Origin: Roseomonas aeriglobus
GTDB lineage: Bacteria; Pseudomonadota; Alphaproteobacteria; Sphingomonadales; Sphingomonadaceae
Assembly (NCBI GenBank): GCA_016937575.1
Contig: JAFHKN010000002.1
Span: 1,860,001-1,924,000 of the forward strand
DNA: 64,000 nt
Direction of reading: 5' to 3'
Part shown: piece after piece, positions 28,195 to 36,395 of the stretch
Layout: each line of letters opens with the position of its first letter
Position numbering within the stretch: position 1 is the first letter of the stretch
The notes under the pieces: generated by a model
What the model saw: only the letters and a program-made list of their open reading frames with translations
What the model was told of the DNA's origin: nothing
The model's database searches: none
Program-made: the position numbers and the translations under genes

Positions 28195-29500
28195 GCTCGC
28201 TCCCTTGGCGCCCGAGGTGATAACGCTCGGCTGCAGACTCAACATCGCCGAAAGCGAAACGATCCGCGGGTATCTCGGGGCCCGCGACGTCGTGGTAGTG
28301 AACAGCTGTGCGGTGACGAACGAAGCGGTGAAGGCCACCCGCGCTGCCATCCGTCGCGCGCGCCGCCGGCGGCCGGGGGCGGAGATCGTGGTGACCGGAT
28401 GCGCCGCGACGATCGACCCGGCAGGATTTGCCGCCATGGCGGAGGTCGACCGCGTGGTCGGCAATCTCGACAAGCTTGCAGCGCACCACTGGACCGCCCC
28501 CCTCCCGTTCGTCCCGAGCGAACGCGAGGGGCGGGATATAAGCGGCGGATTTGCCGGCCACGCCCGCGCTTTGGTTGAAGTTCAGAACGGCTGCGATCAC
28601 CGCTGCACATTCTGCGCAATTCCCTTCGGCCGCGGCCCGAGCCGTTCCGTTCCGGCCGGCGCGGTCGTCGAACGGATCGCGGGGCTGGTCGCGGCGGGAC
28701 ATTCCGAGGTGGTGCTGACCGGCGTCGACCTGACCAGCTACGGCCACGACCTGCCCGGCGCGCCGACGCTCGGCCACTTGGTCGAGCGTGTCCTGAAACT
28801 CGTCCCCACCTTGCCCCGGCTGCGGCTGTCGTCGCTCGATGGGATCGAGATCGACGATCGCCTGTTCGACCTGCTGGCCGGCGAGCCGCGGGTCATGCCA
28901 CACGTCCACCTGTCCCTTCAGGCGGGCGACGACCTGATCCTCAAGCGCATGAAGCGCCGCCACAGCCGCGCGCAGTCGGTCGCGCTGGTCGAGCGACTGA
29001 AGGCGAAGCGGCCGGCGATCGCGATCGGCGCCGACATCATCGCCGGCTTCCCCACCGAGGACGAGGCGATGTTCGCGAACAGCCTGGCGCTGATCGCCGA
29101 TTGCGACATCGTCCATGCCCATGTGTTTCCATATTCGCCGCGGTCCGGCACGCCCGCGGCGCGGATGCCGCAAGTCGCGCCGGTTGTGGTCAAGGAGCGC
29201 GCGACGCGGCTGCGCACGGCAGCGGAGGCGCATCGCGCGGCGTGGCTCGCTTCGCTGATCGGGACCGAGCAGCGCGTGCTGATCGAGGCGCCCGGTGACC
29301 GCGGACGTGCGGACAACTTCGCGGAAATAGAGCTCGACTGCGTATATCCAGTCGGCTCGCTGCAAAGCGTCACCCCCACGCAGGCGGGGGCAAATTCCCT
29401 GAGCACTCGGTTAATTGATTCCCGCCATCGGGGTCCCCATGAAGTATTACTTCATGGGGTGCCCCGTCGCGGGAACGACGAAGGTATTGTAACGGCATGA
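28193..29500 (+). CDS. mtaB: MtaB tRNA methylthiotransferase
   Basis: MtaB is a radical-SAM enzyme that converts t6A37 to ms2t6A37 in tRNA. The N-terminal cluster cysteines are in ITLGCRLN (Cys14), NSCAVTNEA and VTGCAATI. The radical-SAM CxxxCxxC is CDHRCTFC. The TRAM-like end is at about GRADNFAEIELDC. The final 50 residues are encoded by intergenic-type repeat DNA holding a strong hairpin and look added. The stop overlaps the ftsY ATG (ATGA). The start is uncertain because no clear ribosome site precedes ATG 28193; GTG 28217 is possible. Confidence 0.9.
   Translation: MLAPLAPEVITLGCRLNIAESETIRGYLGARDVVVVNSCAVTNEAVKATRAAIRRARRRRPGAEIVVTGCAATIDPAGFAAMAEVDRVVGNLDKLAAHHWTAPLPFVPSEREGRDISGGFAGHARALVEVQNGCDHRCTFCAIPFGRGPSRSVPAGAVVERIAGLVAAGHSEVVLTGVDLTSYGHDLPGAPTLGHLVERVLKLVPTLPRLRLSSLDGIEIDDRLFDLLAGEPRVMPHVHLSLQAGDDLILKRMKRRHSRAQSVALVERLKAKRPAIAIGADIIAGFPTEDEAMFANSLALIADCDIVHAHVFPYSPRSGTPAARMPQVAPVVVKERATRLRTAAEAHRAAWLASLIGTEQRVLIEAPGDRGRADNFAEIELDCVYPVGSLQSVTPTQAGANSLSTRLIDSRHRGPHEVLLHGVPRRGNDEGIVTA
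29421..29473. repeat. Large hairpin inside the mtaB tail
   Basis: Arms CCCCATGAAGT (29435-29445) and ACTTCATGGGG (29449-29459) flank an ATT loop. Outer pairing (CCCGCCATCGGGG with CCCCGTCGCGGG) extends it. It ends 24 bases before the ftsY start. The neighbouring CCCCCACGCAGGCGGGGGC at 29372-29390 is a second, smaller inverted repeat. Confidence 0.75.
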
Positions 29501-30429
29501 GCACCACCCCCTCCTGGTCCCAGCGCCTGCTCGGCGGGTTCAAGCGGACCTCCGATCGCCTGACCGGCAACCTCGCCGGCTTGGGCGCTGCGCGGCTCGA
29601 CGACGCGACGCTCGACGATATCGAAGAAGCGCTGATCGCCTCCGACCTCGGCCCGGCCACATCGGCGCGCGTCCGTCAGCGGCTCGCCGATGGCCAGTAT
29701 GAGCGCAATATGGAGGAACTCGGCATCCGCGTCGTCGTCGCCGAGGAAATCGCCAAGGCACTCGCCCCCGTCGCCAAGCCGCTCGAGATCGAAGCCTTCC
29801 CGCGCCCCCAGGTCATTCTCGTGATCGGCGTCAACGGCAGCGGCAAGACGACCACGATCGCCAAACTCGCCAATCTGTTTCTGGAGCAGGATTACGGCGT
29901 GATGCTCGCCGCCGGCGACACCTTCCGCGCCGCTGCGATCGGCCAGCTGAAGACCTGGGCCGAGCGGATCGGCGTGCCGATCGTCAGTGGGGCCGAAGGC
30001 GGCGACGCGGCCGGCATCGTCTACGAAGCGGTCAAGCAGGCGACCGCGACCGGGATCGACGTGCTGATCGTCGACACCGCCGGGCGCCTCCAGAACAAGC
30101 GCGAACTGATGGACGAACTCGCCAAGATCCGCCGCGTCCTTGGCCGCCTCAACCCGGCGTCGCCGCACGACGTCGTGCTCGTACTCGACGCGACGACGGG
30201 GCAGAACGCGCTCAGCCAGATCGAGGTGTTCAAGGAAGTCGCAGGGGTCACCGGGCTGGTCATGACCAAGCTCGACGGCACCGCCCGCGGCGGCGTGCTG
30301 GTCGCGGCGGCGGAGAAATACGGCCTGCCGATCCATGCGATCGGGGTGGGCGAGAAGATCGACGACCTGCGCCCGTTCGACCCGAATGAGGTGGGACGGA
30401 TGATCGCCGGGGTCGATGAACTTCTGTAA
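29497..30429 (+). CDS. ftsY: Signal recognition particle receptor FtsY
   Basis: FtsY is the membrane-associated GTPase that receives SRP-ribosome complexes. The 310-residue protein has a short N-terminus (WSQRLLGGFKRTSDRL), then N and G domains: GVNGSGKTTTIAKL, AGDTFRAAAIGQL, DTAGRLQNK, TKLDGTARGG and GVGEKIDDLRPF. The long acidic A-domain of enteric FtsY is absent, as in many alphaproteobacteria. Confidence 0.97.
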   Translation: MSTTPSWSQRLLGGFKRTSDRLTGNLAGLGAARLDDATLDDIEEALIASDLGPATSARVRQRLADGQYERNMEELGIRVVVAEEIAKALAPVAKPLEIEAFPRPQVILVIGVNGSGKTTTIAKLANLFLEQDYGVMLAAGDTFRAAAIGQLKTWAERIGVPIVSGAEGGDAAGIVYEAVKQATATGIDVLIVDTAGRLQNKRELMDELAKIRRVLGRLNPASPHDVVLVLDATTGQNALSQIEVFKEVAGVTGLVMTKLDGTARGGVLVAAAEKYGLPIHAIGVGEKIDDLRPFDPNEVGRMIAGVDELL

Positions 30430-30431
30430 CG

Positions 30432-30539
30432 AAAGCCCCTCCCCTTTAGGTGAGGGGTCGGGGCGGGGCCTGTCCGCGGGCGCCAGTCTCTGTGAGACGC
30501 CACCCCACCCCCAACCCCTCCCCTGACGGGGAGGGGCTT
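30432..30539. repeat. Long GC-rich inverted repeat before the YciB gene
   Basis: The outer arms are AAGCCCCTCCCC and its complement GGGGAGGGGCTT; each arm also contains its own small CCCCTCCCC-type hairpin. The centre is GTCTC-TGT-GAGAC (30486-30498). The same core and layout recur in a second element just after the gene at 31176-31292. Confidence 0.75.
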
Positions 30540-30554
30540 GTATAGGGTACGCGT

Positions 30555-31175
30555 ATGACCACCGAAAAAGCTCCCTCTACCCTCCTTCGCCTCGGCATCG
30601 ACGCCGGCCCGCTGGTCGTGTTCTTCGCGGTCAACCAGCTCGCGCCAGGGCCGCAGATCGCCAAGGCGCTGACGGCGACCGTCGCCTTCATGATTGCCAT
30701 CGCCGCCGCGATGGTCGTGTCGCGCGTGAAGCTCGGACGCATCTCGCCGATGCTGTGGTTTTCCGGCGGGTTGGTGCTCGTGTTCGGGGCGCTGACGCTG
30801 TATTTCCACGACACGACCTTCATCAAGGTCAAGCCGACCATCGTCTATGCCATGCTCGCCGGAATCCTGGCGTTCGGCGTCGTGACCGGCCGCCCCATGC
30901 TGAAGCTGATGCTGGAAAGCGCTTATCCGGGCCTGACCGAACAGGGCTGGCGAAAGCTGACGATCAGCTGGGCGGCGTTCTTCACCGTGATGGCGGTGGC
31001 CAACGAAGTCGCGTGGCGAGTGCTCGCGCCGGGTGACGACCTGTCCCGCTGGGCGGCGTTCAAGCTGTGGGTGGTGATGCCCGCGACGTTCCTGTTCGCG
31101 ATGGCCAACATTCCTATGCTGCTGAAGAACGGGTTGGCGGTGGATGGCGATACGCCGGTGCCGCCGGAGGGGTAG
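30555..31175 (+). CDS. yciB: Inner-membrane septation protein YciB/IspZ
   Basis: This 206-residue membrane protein belongs to the intracellular septation protein A family, linked to cell-envelope synthesis and division. It has five to six membrane helices. Typical stretches are FFAVNQLAPG near the start, LGRISPMLWFSG, LTLYFHDTTFIKVKPTI and GWRKLTISWAAFF. It follows ftsY and is flanked on both sides by related long inverted repeats. Confidence 0.9.
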   Translation: MTTEKAPSTLLRLGIDAGPLVVFFAVNQLAPGPQIAKALTATVAFMIAIAAAMVVSRVKLGRISPMLWFSGGLVLVFGALTLYFHDTTFIKVKPTIVYAMLAGILAFGVVTGRPMLKLMLESAYPGLTEQGWRKLTISWAAFFTVMAVANEVAWRVLAPGDDLSRWAAFKLWVVMPATFLFAMANIPMLLKNGLAVDGDTPVPPEG

Positions 31176-31292
31176 AAAGCCCTCTCCCCGCTCGGGGAGA
31201 GGGTTGGGAGAGGGGCAGTGCCGCTGGCTCAGGTCTCGGTGAGACCCCTTCCCCTCTCCCAAACCCTCTCCCCACATGGGGAGAGGACTTTT
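31176..31292. repeat. Long GC-rich inverted repeat after the YciB gene
   Basis: Outer arms are AAAGCCCTCTCCCC and, at the far end, a GGGGAGAGGACTTT near-complement. Inner arms carry GGGAGAGGGG and CCCCTCTCCC. The centre is GGTCTC-GGT-GAGACC (31232-31246). It lies between the convergent YciB-type gene and sodB and may act as a terminator for both. Confidence 0.75.
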
Positions 31293-31298
31293 GCAGAC

Positions 31299-31910
31299 TT
31301 ACTTCTTCGCCGCTTCGTACCGGTCGTTGGCGACGTCCCAGTCGACCACGTTCCACCAGGCCTTCAGATAGTCCGGGCGCACGTTGCGGTACGAGATGTA
31401 GTAGGCGTGCTCCCACACGTCGTTGCCCAGGATGGGCGTGCCCTTCACTTCGGCCACGTCCATCAGCGGATTGTCCTGGTTCGGCGTCGAGGTGATCGCC
31501 AGTTCGCCGTCCTGGCCCACGATCAGCCACACCCAGCCCGACCCGAACTGGCCGACGCCCGCCGCATTGAACTTTTCCTTGAAGTCATCGACCGAACCCC
31601 ATTTGGCTTCGATCGCGTCCTTGAGCGCGCCGGTCGGCTCCGACCCGCCGCCCTTCATCGACTTCCAGAAAAAGTCGTGGTTCCAATAGCCGCCGCCGTT
31701 GTTGCGCAGGCCTGCCGGCTTGCCCTGCAGGCTCGACATGATCTCCTCGATCGACTTGCCCTGCAGCGACGTGTCGCCCTCGACGAACTCGTTGAGCTTG
31801 TCCGTATAGGCCTTGTGATGCTTGTCGTGATGGAGCGTCATCGTCTCCTTGTCGATCGTCGGCTCCAGCGCGTCATAGGCGTAGGGCAGCGGCGGAAGTT
31901 CGAAGGCCAT
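31299..31910 (-). CDS. sodB: Superoxide dismutase (Fe/Mn family)
   Basis: This cytoplasmic enzyme dismutes superoxide to oxygen and peroxide. The 203-residue protein has the metal ligands in the expected places: [21 protein letters not shown] and [13 protein letters not shown] (Asp and His). The [15 protein letters not shown] start is typical. [10 protein letters not shown] and the overall pattern resemble iron-type or cambialistic enzymes, but the metal cannot be decided with certainty. The start is ATG 31910. Confidence 0.95.
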   Translation of the reverse strand: MAFELPPLPYAYDALEPTIDKETMTLHHDKHHKAYTDKLNEFVEGDTSLQGKSIEEIMSSLQGKPAGLRNNGGGYWNHDFFWKSMKGGGSEPTGALKDAIEAKWGSVDDFKEKFNAAGVGQFGSGWVWLIVGQDGELAITSTPNQDNPLMDVAEVKGTPILGNDVWEHAYYISYRNVRPDYLKAWWNVVDWDVANDRYEAAKK

Positions 31911-31992
31911 CGTCGTCTCCAGTTGAATGTCGTCGCAGCAACGCGCGGGCGCCCGTCGGGGTCCGCGATCGTTACGGCGGCGATATGGGTGG

Positions 31993-33036
31993 TCAGCCCG
32001 CGCCGAGCAACCCGTGACGGCGCAGGGCGTGGCGCAATTGGTCGTAGCTGAGCCCCAGGGCAGCGGCGGCCTGACGCTGATTGTAGCGATGCTCGGCCAG
32101 GCATTTCGTGAGCAGCTCGCGCTCGAACCGGGCGACGCGCGCCTTGAAGTCGGACGGCCCTTCCTCGCAGGCGACGACCGGCTCGTCGGTCGGCACATTC
32201 GATCCCGGCTGTGGCGCTTCCACCGGCTTGGCGCGCGCGGCGCCGGGACGATGCGGCGAAGCGAAGGGGTCGATCTCGATCTCGTCGATGGGACCCGGCC
32301 GGTCCCAGCGATACACCGCCCGCTCCACGACGTTGCGCAATTCGCGGACGTTGCCTGGCCAGCGGTAATTGGTCAGCTGGTCCGTGGCATGCGCGCCGAA
32401 GCCGGGGAAGCGATCGCGCCCGATCTCGGACGCCATCCGCCGCCCGAAGAAATCGGCGAGCACCATGACGTCGCCCGATCGCGCCCGCAACGGCGGCAGG
32501 GTAATCACCTCGAAGCTCAACCGGTCGAGCAGGTCGGCGCGGAACGTCCCCTTCTCCACCCGGTCGGGCAGATGTTCGTTGGTCGCGGCCACGATGCGCA
32601 CGTCGACCCGCGTCGGCCGTGACGCGCCGATGCGGGTGATCTCGCCATATTCTACCGCGCGCAGCAGCCGGTCCTGCGCCGCCATGCTGAGTGTGCCGAG
32701 TTCGTCGAGGAACAACGTGCCCCCATCCGCCTCCTCAAACCGACCGGCGCGCGTCTTCGTCGCCCCCGTGAAGGCGCCCGCCTCATGCCCGAACAGCTCG
32801 GCCTCGATCAGCGTCTCCGGCAACGCTGCGCAATTCATCACGACCAGCGGCTGGTCCCAGCGCTGCGACAGGCGGTGGAGGCGCTCGGCGACGAGCTCCT
32901 TGCCCGTCCCCCGCTCCCCGATCACCAGCACCGGGCGATCGAGCGCGGCGGCGCGGCTGGCGCGCTCCAGCGAGTCGAGAAACGCACTCGATTGTCCGAC
33001 GACCTGGGTGTGCTGAATGGCCATGTGCCGAGGCAT
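31993..33036 (-). CDS. pspF: Sigma-54 activator PspF
   Basis: PspF activates the divergent psp operon with sigma-54 RNA polymerase. This 347-residue protein lacks a receiver domain, as PspF does. The AAA+ domain has the P-loop [14 protein letters not shown], the sigma-54-contacting GAFTGATKT and the Walker B-type GTLFLDELG. The C-terminal helix-turn-helix is [25 protein letters not shown] 33036 is preferred with GGTGGA upstream; ATG 33024 is a close alternative. Confidence 0.92.
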   Translation of the reverse strand: MPRHMAIQHTQVVGQSSAFLDSLERASRAAALDRPVLVIGERGTGKELVAERLHRLSQRWDQPLVVMNCAALPETLIEAELFGHEAGAFTGATKTRAGRFEEADGGTLFLDELGTLSMAAQDRLLRAVEYGEITRIGASRPTRVDVRIVAATNEHLPDRVEKGTFRADLLDRLSFEVITLPPLRARSGDVMVLADFFGRRMASEIGRDRFPGFGAHATDQLTNYRWPGNVRELRNVVERAVYRWDRPGPIDEIEIDPFASPHRPGAARAKPVEAPQPGSNVPTDEPVVACEEGPSDFKARVARFERELLTKCLAEHRYNQRQAAAALGLSYDQLRHALRRHGLLGAG

Positions 33037-33123
33037 GGCGCATTCCACCAACTGTTAGCAACCCTGGAAATCACGCCTGCGCAACGATCGACGAAAAACG
33101 TCGAAAATCTCCCGTTTTTGGAT

Positions 33124-33140
33124 TTGGCACGCCCCCTGCA
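33124..33140 (+). promoter_or_regulatory. Sigma-54 promoter of the psp operon
   Basis: TTGGCACGCCCCCTGCA matches the -24/-12 consensus, with GG at 33126-33127 and GC at 33138-33139 separated by exactly ten bases. It lies about 105 bp before the pspA start and faces it, with pspF divergent on the other side. This is the classic psp layout. Confidence 0.88.
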
Positions 33141-33245
33141 ATGCTATGATCAACCGTCTGGCACAGGCCCCTGGGCCAGGCGAGCCGGGGTGGGATCCCT
33201 CGCCCCACCCCGGCAGATCATGCGAAGTGAGTGTAGGAGTTTTCG

Positions 33246-33911
33246 ATGGGTATCTTCTCCCGAACCCGCGACATCATTGCCGCCAATGTGACCGACCTGC
33301 TCGACCGTGCCGAAGATCCCGCGAAGATGGTCCGCATGATCATCTCGGAGATGGAGGACACGCTGGTCGAGGTCCGCGCATCGGCCGCCCGCACCATCGC
33401 CGACCAGAAGGAAATGCGCCGCCACGTCATCAAGCTGGAAGGGTTGCAGGCAAGCTGGACCGAAAAGGCCGAACTGGCGCTGTCGAAGGATCGCGAGGAT
33501 CTGGCCAAGGCTGCCCTGCTCGAACGCCAGAAGGCCGCCGACATGTGCGACCAGCTGACCGCCGAGATCACGGTTCTGGACGACGCGCTGCGTGCCTATG
33601 AGGTCGACATCGCCAAGCTGCAGAAGAAGCTGAGCGAAGCCCGCGCCCGTCAGAACTCGGTCGAGACGCGACTGGAAAGCGCGAACAACCGCTTCCGCCT
33701 GCGCGACATGTACGCCGGCCCCAAGACGACCGAGGCCTTCTCGCGCTTCGACGTGCTGGAACGCCGCGTGGACGAGGCAGAGGGGCGTGCCGATGCCGCC
33801 GGCCTGGGTGCGATCCGCACGCTGGAGGACGAATTCGCCGACCTGCGCTCCAGCGACAAGGTCGACGCCGAACTCGCCGCTTTGAAGGCACGCCTGAGCA
33901 AGGAGGGCTGA
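33246..33911 (+). CDS. pspA: Phage shock protein A
   Basis: PspA is a peripheral membrane protein that oligomerises on damaged inner membrane and inhibits PspF when stress is absent. The 221-residue protein is almost all helical coiled coil (MGIFSRTRDIIAANVTDLLD start; AEDPAKMVRMIISEME; RLESANNRFRLRDMYAG). TAGGAG precedes the start by six bases. It is followed at once by pspB. Confidence 0.96.
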   Translation: MGIFSRTRDIIAANVTDLLDRAEDPAKMVRMIISEMEDTLVEVRASAARTIADQKEMRRHVIKLEGLQASWTEKAELALSKDREDLAKAALLERQKAADMCDQLTAEITVLDDALRAYEVDIAKLQKKLSEARARQNSVETRLESANNRFRLRDMYAGPKTTEAFSRFDVLERRVDEAEGRADAAGLGAIRTLEDEFADLRSSDKVDAELAALKARLSKEG

Positions 33912-33912
33912 G

Positions 33913-34206
33913 ATGGGTGAGTTCGTAGTTGGCGCGATCGCGATCATCGCGATCTTCATCGGCCTGCCCTGGCTCGTCTTCCACTATGTCACCAAGTGGA
34001 AGCAGGCTCCGAAGATCACGGACGAAGACGAAAAGCTCCTCGATGAGCTCTATCACTTCGCCCGCCGTCTCGAAGACCGGGTGCAGACCGTCGAACGCAT
34101 CGTCGCCGCCGACAACCCCGATTTCCGCCAGCTCTCGGCCCCGACGCCCGATGCGTCGCCCAGCCTGAGCTCGACCCAAGACTATGACTTTTCGCGGAGG
34201 AACTGA
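33913..34206 (+). CDS. pspB: Phage shock protein B
   Basis: This 97-residue protein has one N-terminal membrane helix (about residues 4-26) and a coiled-coil cytoplasmic part (DEKLLDELYHFARRLEDRV, QTVERIVAADNPDFR) as in PspB, which relays envelope stress to PspA/PspF. It is one base downstream of pspA. The C-terminus is longer than in E. coli PspB (about 74 residues). Confidence 0.92.
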   Translation: MGEFVVGAIAIIAIFIGLPWLVFHYVTKWKQAPKITDEDEKLLDELYHFARRLEDRVQTVERIVAADNPDFRQLSAPTPDASPSLSSTQDYDFSRRN

Positions 34207-34209
34207 CCC

Positions 34210-34584
34210 ATGGCTGCCCGCACGAAATTCTATACCGACAAGCCCAACGGCAAGTGGATGGGCGTCTGCGCCGGAATTGCCGACTACACCGGGATCGACG
34301 TGACGCTGGTTCGGGTCGGCATGGTCCTGCTGACGGTCGTCAGCAACGGCATCGCGCTGATCGGTTATGTCGCCGCCGGCTGGCTCGCGCCGAAGAAGCC
34401 CTATGACCTCTACGAGACGCCGGACCAGGAGAAGTTCTGGCAGGGCGTCCGGTCGAACCCCAAACGCTCGACCGCGGAAGTCCGCAGCAAGTTCCGCGAG
34501 CTCGATCGGCGCCTGGCCGACATCGAGACCCACTATACCAGCCGCAATACGCGTCTGGCCGAAGAGATCGAGGCACTGCGCTAA
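34210..34584 (+). CDS. pspC: Phage shock protein C
   Basis: This 124-residue PspC-domain membrane protein has the signature KWMGVCAGIADYTGIDVTLV and then a membrane segment (about residues 38-60). The C-terminal tail (FRELDRRLADIETHYTS, then EEIEALR) carries the same LxxRxxxIE pattern that recurs in the five following small proteins. It lies three bases after pspB. Confidence 0.92.
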   Translation: MAARTKFYTDKPNGKWMGVCAGIADYTGIDVTLVRVGMVLLTVVSNGIALIGYVAAGWLAPKKPYDLYETPDQEKFWQGVRSNPKRSTAEVRSKFRELDRRLADIETHYTSRNTRLAEEIEALR

Positions 34585-34612
34585 GCGCAGGCCTCAAACG
34601 GGGAGACGGACG

Positions 34613-34906
34613 ATGGAATGGGGTGGCCCGACATTCGTCATCATGATCGTGGCGATCTGCACTGGCAGCTGGCTGATCAACAACTGGATCCGCGCCAAGC
34701 ACGGCTATGAGCCGACCGACGAATGGGGCGGCACCGGCGAGAGCAAGACGGCGATCGCCGACAAGCGGAAGATCGAGCTGTTGAGCACCGAGAACGCGTC
34801 GTTGCAGGGCAAGGTCAGCCGGCTGGAAGAGCGGACCGCGGTGCTTGAGCGCATCGCCACCGACCCTGCCGAGCGGACCGCCCGCGAAATCGACGCCCTG
34901 CGCTGA
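34613..34906 (+). CDS. PspB-like small membrane coiled-coil protein 1
   Basis: This 97-residue protein has an N-terminal membrane helix (about residues 5-25) and a coiled coil containing SRLEERTAVLERIATDPAER, ending EIDALR. This matches the PspB motif RRLEDRVQTVERI and the ending of pspC. ATG 34613 has GGGAGACGGACG upstream, and the gene is 28 bp after pspC. It is likely part of the psp transcript. It is a PspB paralogue by pattern; its function is not known. Confidence 0.85.
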   Translation: MEWGGPTFVIMIVAICTGSWLINNWIRAKHGYEPTDEWGGTGESKTAIADKRKIELLSTENASLQGKVSRLEERTAVLERIATDPAERTAREIDALR

Positions 34907-34917
34907 AGGACTGACCG

Positions 34918-35202
34918 ATGAACGGCTTTTCGATTTTCATGATCGTCTTCGTGGTCGTCGGCCTGCCGGTGATCCTCGGCATCGGCAGCGAGATGTTCAG
35001 GCGCTGGCTGAAGCACAAGGAAGTGATGGCCGAGGCGCTGAACGCCCAAACCGCTGAAAAGGCGGCGCAATATGCCGCTCACACCGAACGGCTGGAGCAG
35101 CGGGTGCGCGTGCTGGAGCGGATCGCGACCGACCGCGGCGTGGCGGTCGCGGACGAGATCGAGCGGCTGCGCGACGACCGGACGGTCCCGCCGCTCAACT
35201 GA
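34918..35202 (+). CDS. PspB-like small membrane coiled-coil protein 2
   Basis: This 94-residue protein has a membrane helix (about residues 5-27), a coiled coil (KHKEVMAEALNAQTAEKAAQ) and the shared motif ERLEQRVRVLERIATDRG, followed by EIERLRDD. It lies 11 bp after the preceding gene with GAAGGA before the start. Same layout as PspB; function unknown. Confidence 0.85.
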   Translation: MNGFSIFMIVFVVVGLPVILGIGSEMFRRWLKHKEVMAEALNAQTAEKAAQYAAHTERLEQRVRVLERIATDRGVAVADEIERLRDDRTVPPLN

Positions 35203-35261
35203 GACGACGAGGGGTGTGGGCGGCACTTTCCGCCCAACCAAATTCTCAAGGACACAAAACA

Positions 35262-35381
35262 ATGTTGGTATTTTGCATCGTCATGGCGGCGGTGGCCGGA
35301 GTCGGCTGCTTTCTGACCGAGCGCGTCGATCGCCCCCGCCGCCGCGCCGCCCGTGAAGCGGCACTCCACCCGGCCGAATAG
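35262..35381 (+). CDS. Very small membrane protein in the psp cluster
   Basis: This 39-residue frame has one short hydrophobic helix (MLVFCIVMAAVAGVGCFL) and a basic Arg-rich tail. It sits between PspB-like proteins 2 and 3 and in the same direction, with AAGGAC nine bases upstream. It lacks the coiled-coil motif. The case rests on its layout and position. Confidence 0.55.
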   Translation: MLVFCIVMAAVAGVGCFLTERVDRPRRRAAREAALHPAE

Positions 35382-35423
35382 GCCAGCTATACAAAAACAA
35401 AATCATCAGAGGGAGTTACGACT

Positions 35424-35693
35424 ATGTCCGGTGGCCAATTCATGGTGGTGATGATCGTCGCGATCGTGATGTTCAGCAGCATCATCAAGGCGAAGATGGG
35501 CATCCGACGCGACCGTCACGGCGACTACAGCATCCGCGACGATGCCGCCGTCAGCGCCGAGAACCATCGCCTGAAGGGTGAGATCGCCGACCTGCGCGAG
35601 CGCATCCAGGTTCTGGAACGCGTCGTGACCGACAATGAAGGTAGCCTGCGCCTCGATCGCGAGATCGAGAAGCTGCGCGGCCCCCGCGACTGA
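35424..35693 (+). CDS. PspB-like small membrane coiled-coil protein 3
   Basis: This 89-residue protein has a membrane helix (about residues 6-24), a basic patch and a coiled coil with ADLRERIQVLERVVTDNEGS, ending EIEKLRGPRD. GAGGGAG lies upstream of ATG 35424. It follows the same plan as the two preceding PspB-like proteins. Confidence 0.85.
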   Translation: MSGGQFMVVMIVAIVMFSSIIKAKMGIRRDRHGDYSIRDDAAVSAENHRLKGEIADLRERIQVLERVVTDNEGSLRLDREIEKLRGPRD

Positions 35694-35722
35694 CATTCGA
35701 TACGTAAAGGGAGTATGGAGCG

Positions 35723-35965
35723 ATGACCGATCCGAACTACTACCTGACCCTCGCCTCCGCCGGCCTCGTCGGCCTTGGCATGGTGACGATGGCGGCACTG
35801 AACGGCTGGCGCGGATGGCTGGCGCTGAAGGCGCAGGAAATGTCCGCACGCCGCGAAATGGACGACGCCCCCAGCGTGCCCAGCGCCGGCGCCCGCATCG
35901 AGATCGCGGACCTCAAGGAACGCATCCGCAAGCTGGAAGCGATTGCCGCCGGGGTGGACCTCTGA
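35723..35965 (+). CDS. PspB-like small membrane protein 4
   Basis: This 80-residue protein has an N-terminal membrane helix (about residues 9-27, ASAGLVGLGMVTMAALNGW), then a charged part ending in ADLKERIRKLEAIAAGVDL, a weaker copy of the cluster motif. GGGAG lies upstream. It ends 25 bp before sufE, so all of 33246-36395 may be one transcript. Confidence 0.8.
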   Translation: MTDPNYYLTLASAGLVGLGMVTMAALNGWRGWLALKAQEMSARREMDDAPSVPSAGARIEIADLKERIRKLEAIAAGVDL

Positions 35966-35990
35966 GCCACCCCCGGCGTAGGGGCGAGGG

Positions 35991-36395
35991 ATGACGACCC
36001 TCGCCGACCTGACCGACGAATATGGCTTCCTCGACGCCGACGATCGCTACCGCCTGCTGATCGACCTGGGCCGCGACCTGGAGCCGATGCCCGAAGCGCT
36101 CAAGACCGATGCGACCTTGGTGCGCGGATGTTCGGCCTCGGTCTGGGTCTATCCGACCGTCCACGACGACGGCACGCTGCATTTCCTGGCCGACAGCAAT
36201 GCCGCGATCACCAAGGGGATCATCGCGCTCGTTCTGTTGAGCGTGCAGGACCGGACGCCCGCGGACATATTGGCGACCGACATCGAAAGCGCGCTGGCGC
36301 CGTTCGACCTGAAAAACCAGCTGAGTTCGAACCGGACCCAAGGGATCCCGAACATGATCGCCCTGATCCGCAAGACGGCTGAGCGGTACGCATAG
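35991..36395 (+). CDS. sufE: SufE-family sulfur-transfer protein
   Basis: SufE accepts persulfide sulfur from a SufS-type cysteine desulfurase for Fe-S cluster assembly. The 134-residue protein has the acceptor Cys47 in VRGCSASVWVYP and the family ending SSNRTQGIPNMIALIRKTA. It sits right after the psp cluster. Which desulfurase it serves is not shown; two cysteine desulfurases are at 54-56 kb. Confidence 0.92.
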   Translation: MTTLADLTDEYGFLDADDRYRLLIDLGRDLEPMPEALKTDATLVRGCSASVWVYPTVHDDGTLHFLADSNAAITKGIIALVLLSVQDRTPADILATDIESALAPFDLKNQLSSNRTQGIPNMIALIRKTAERYA

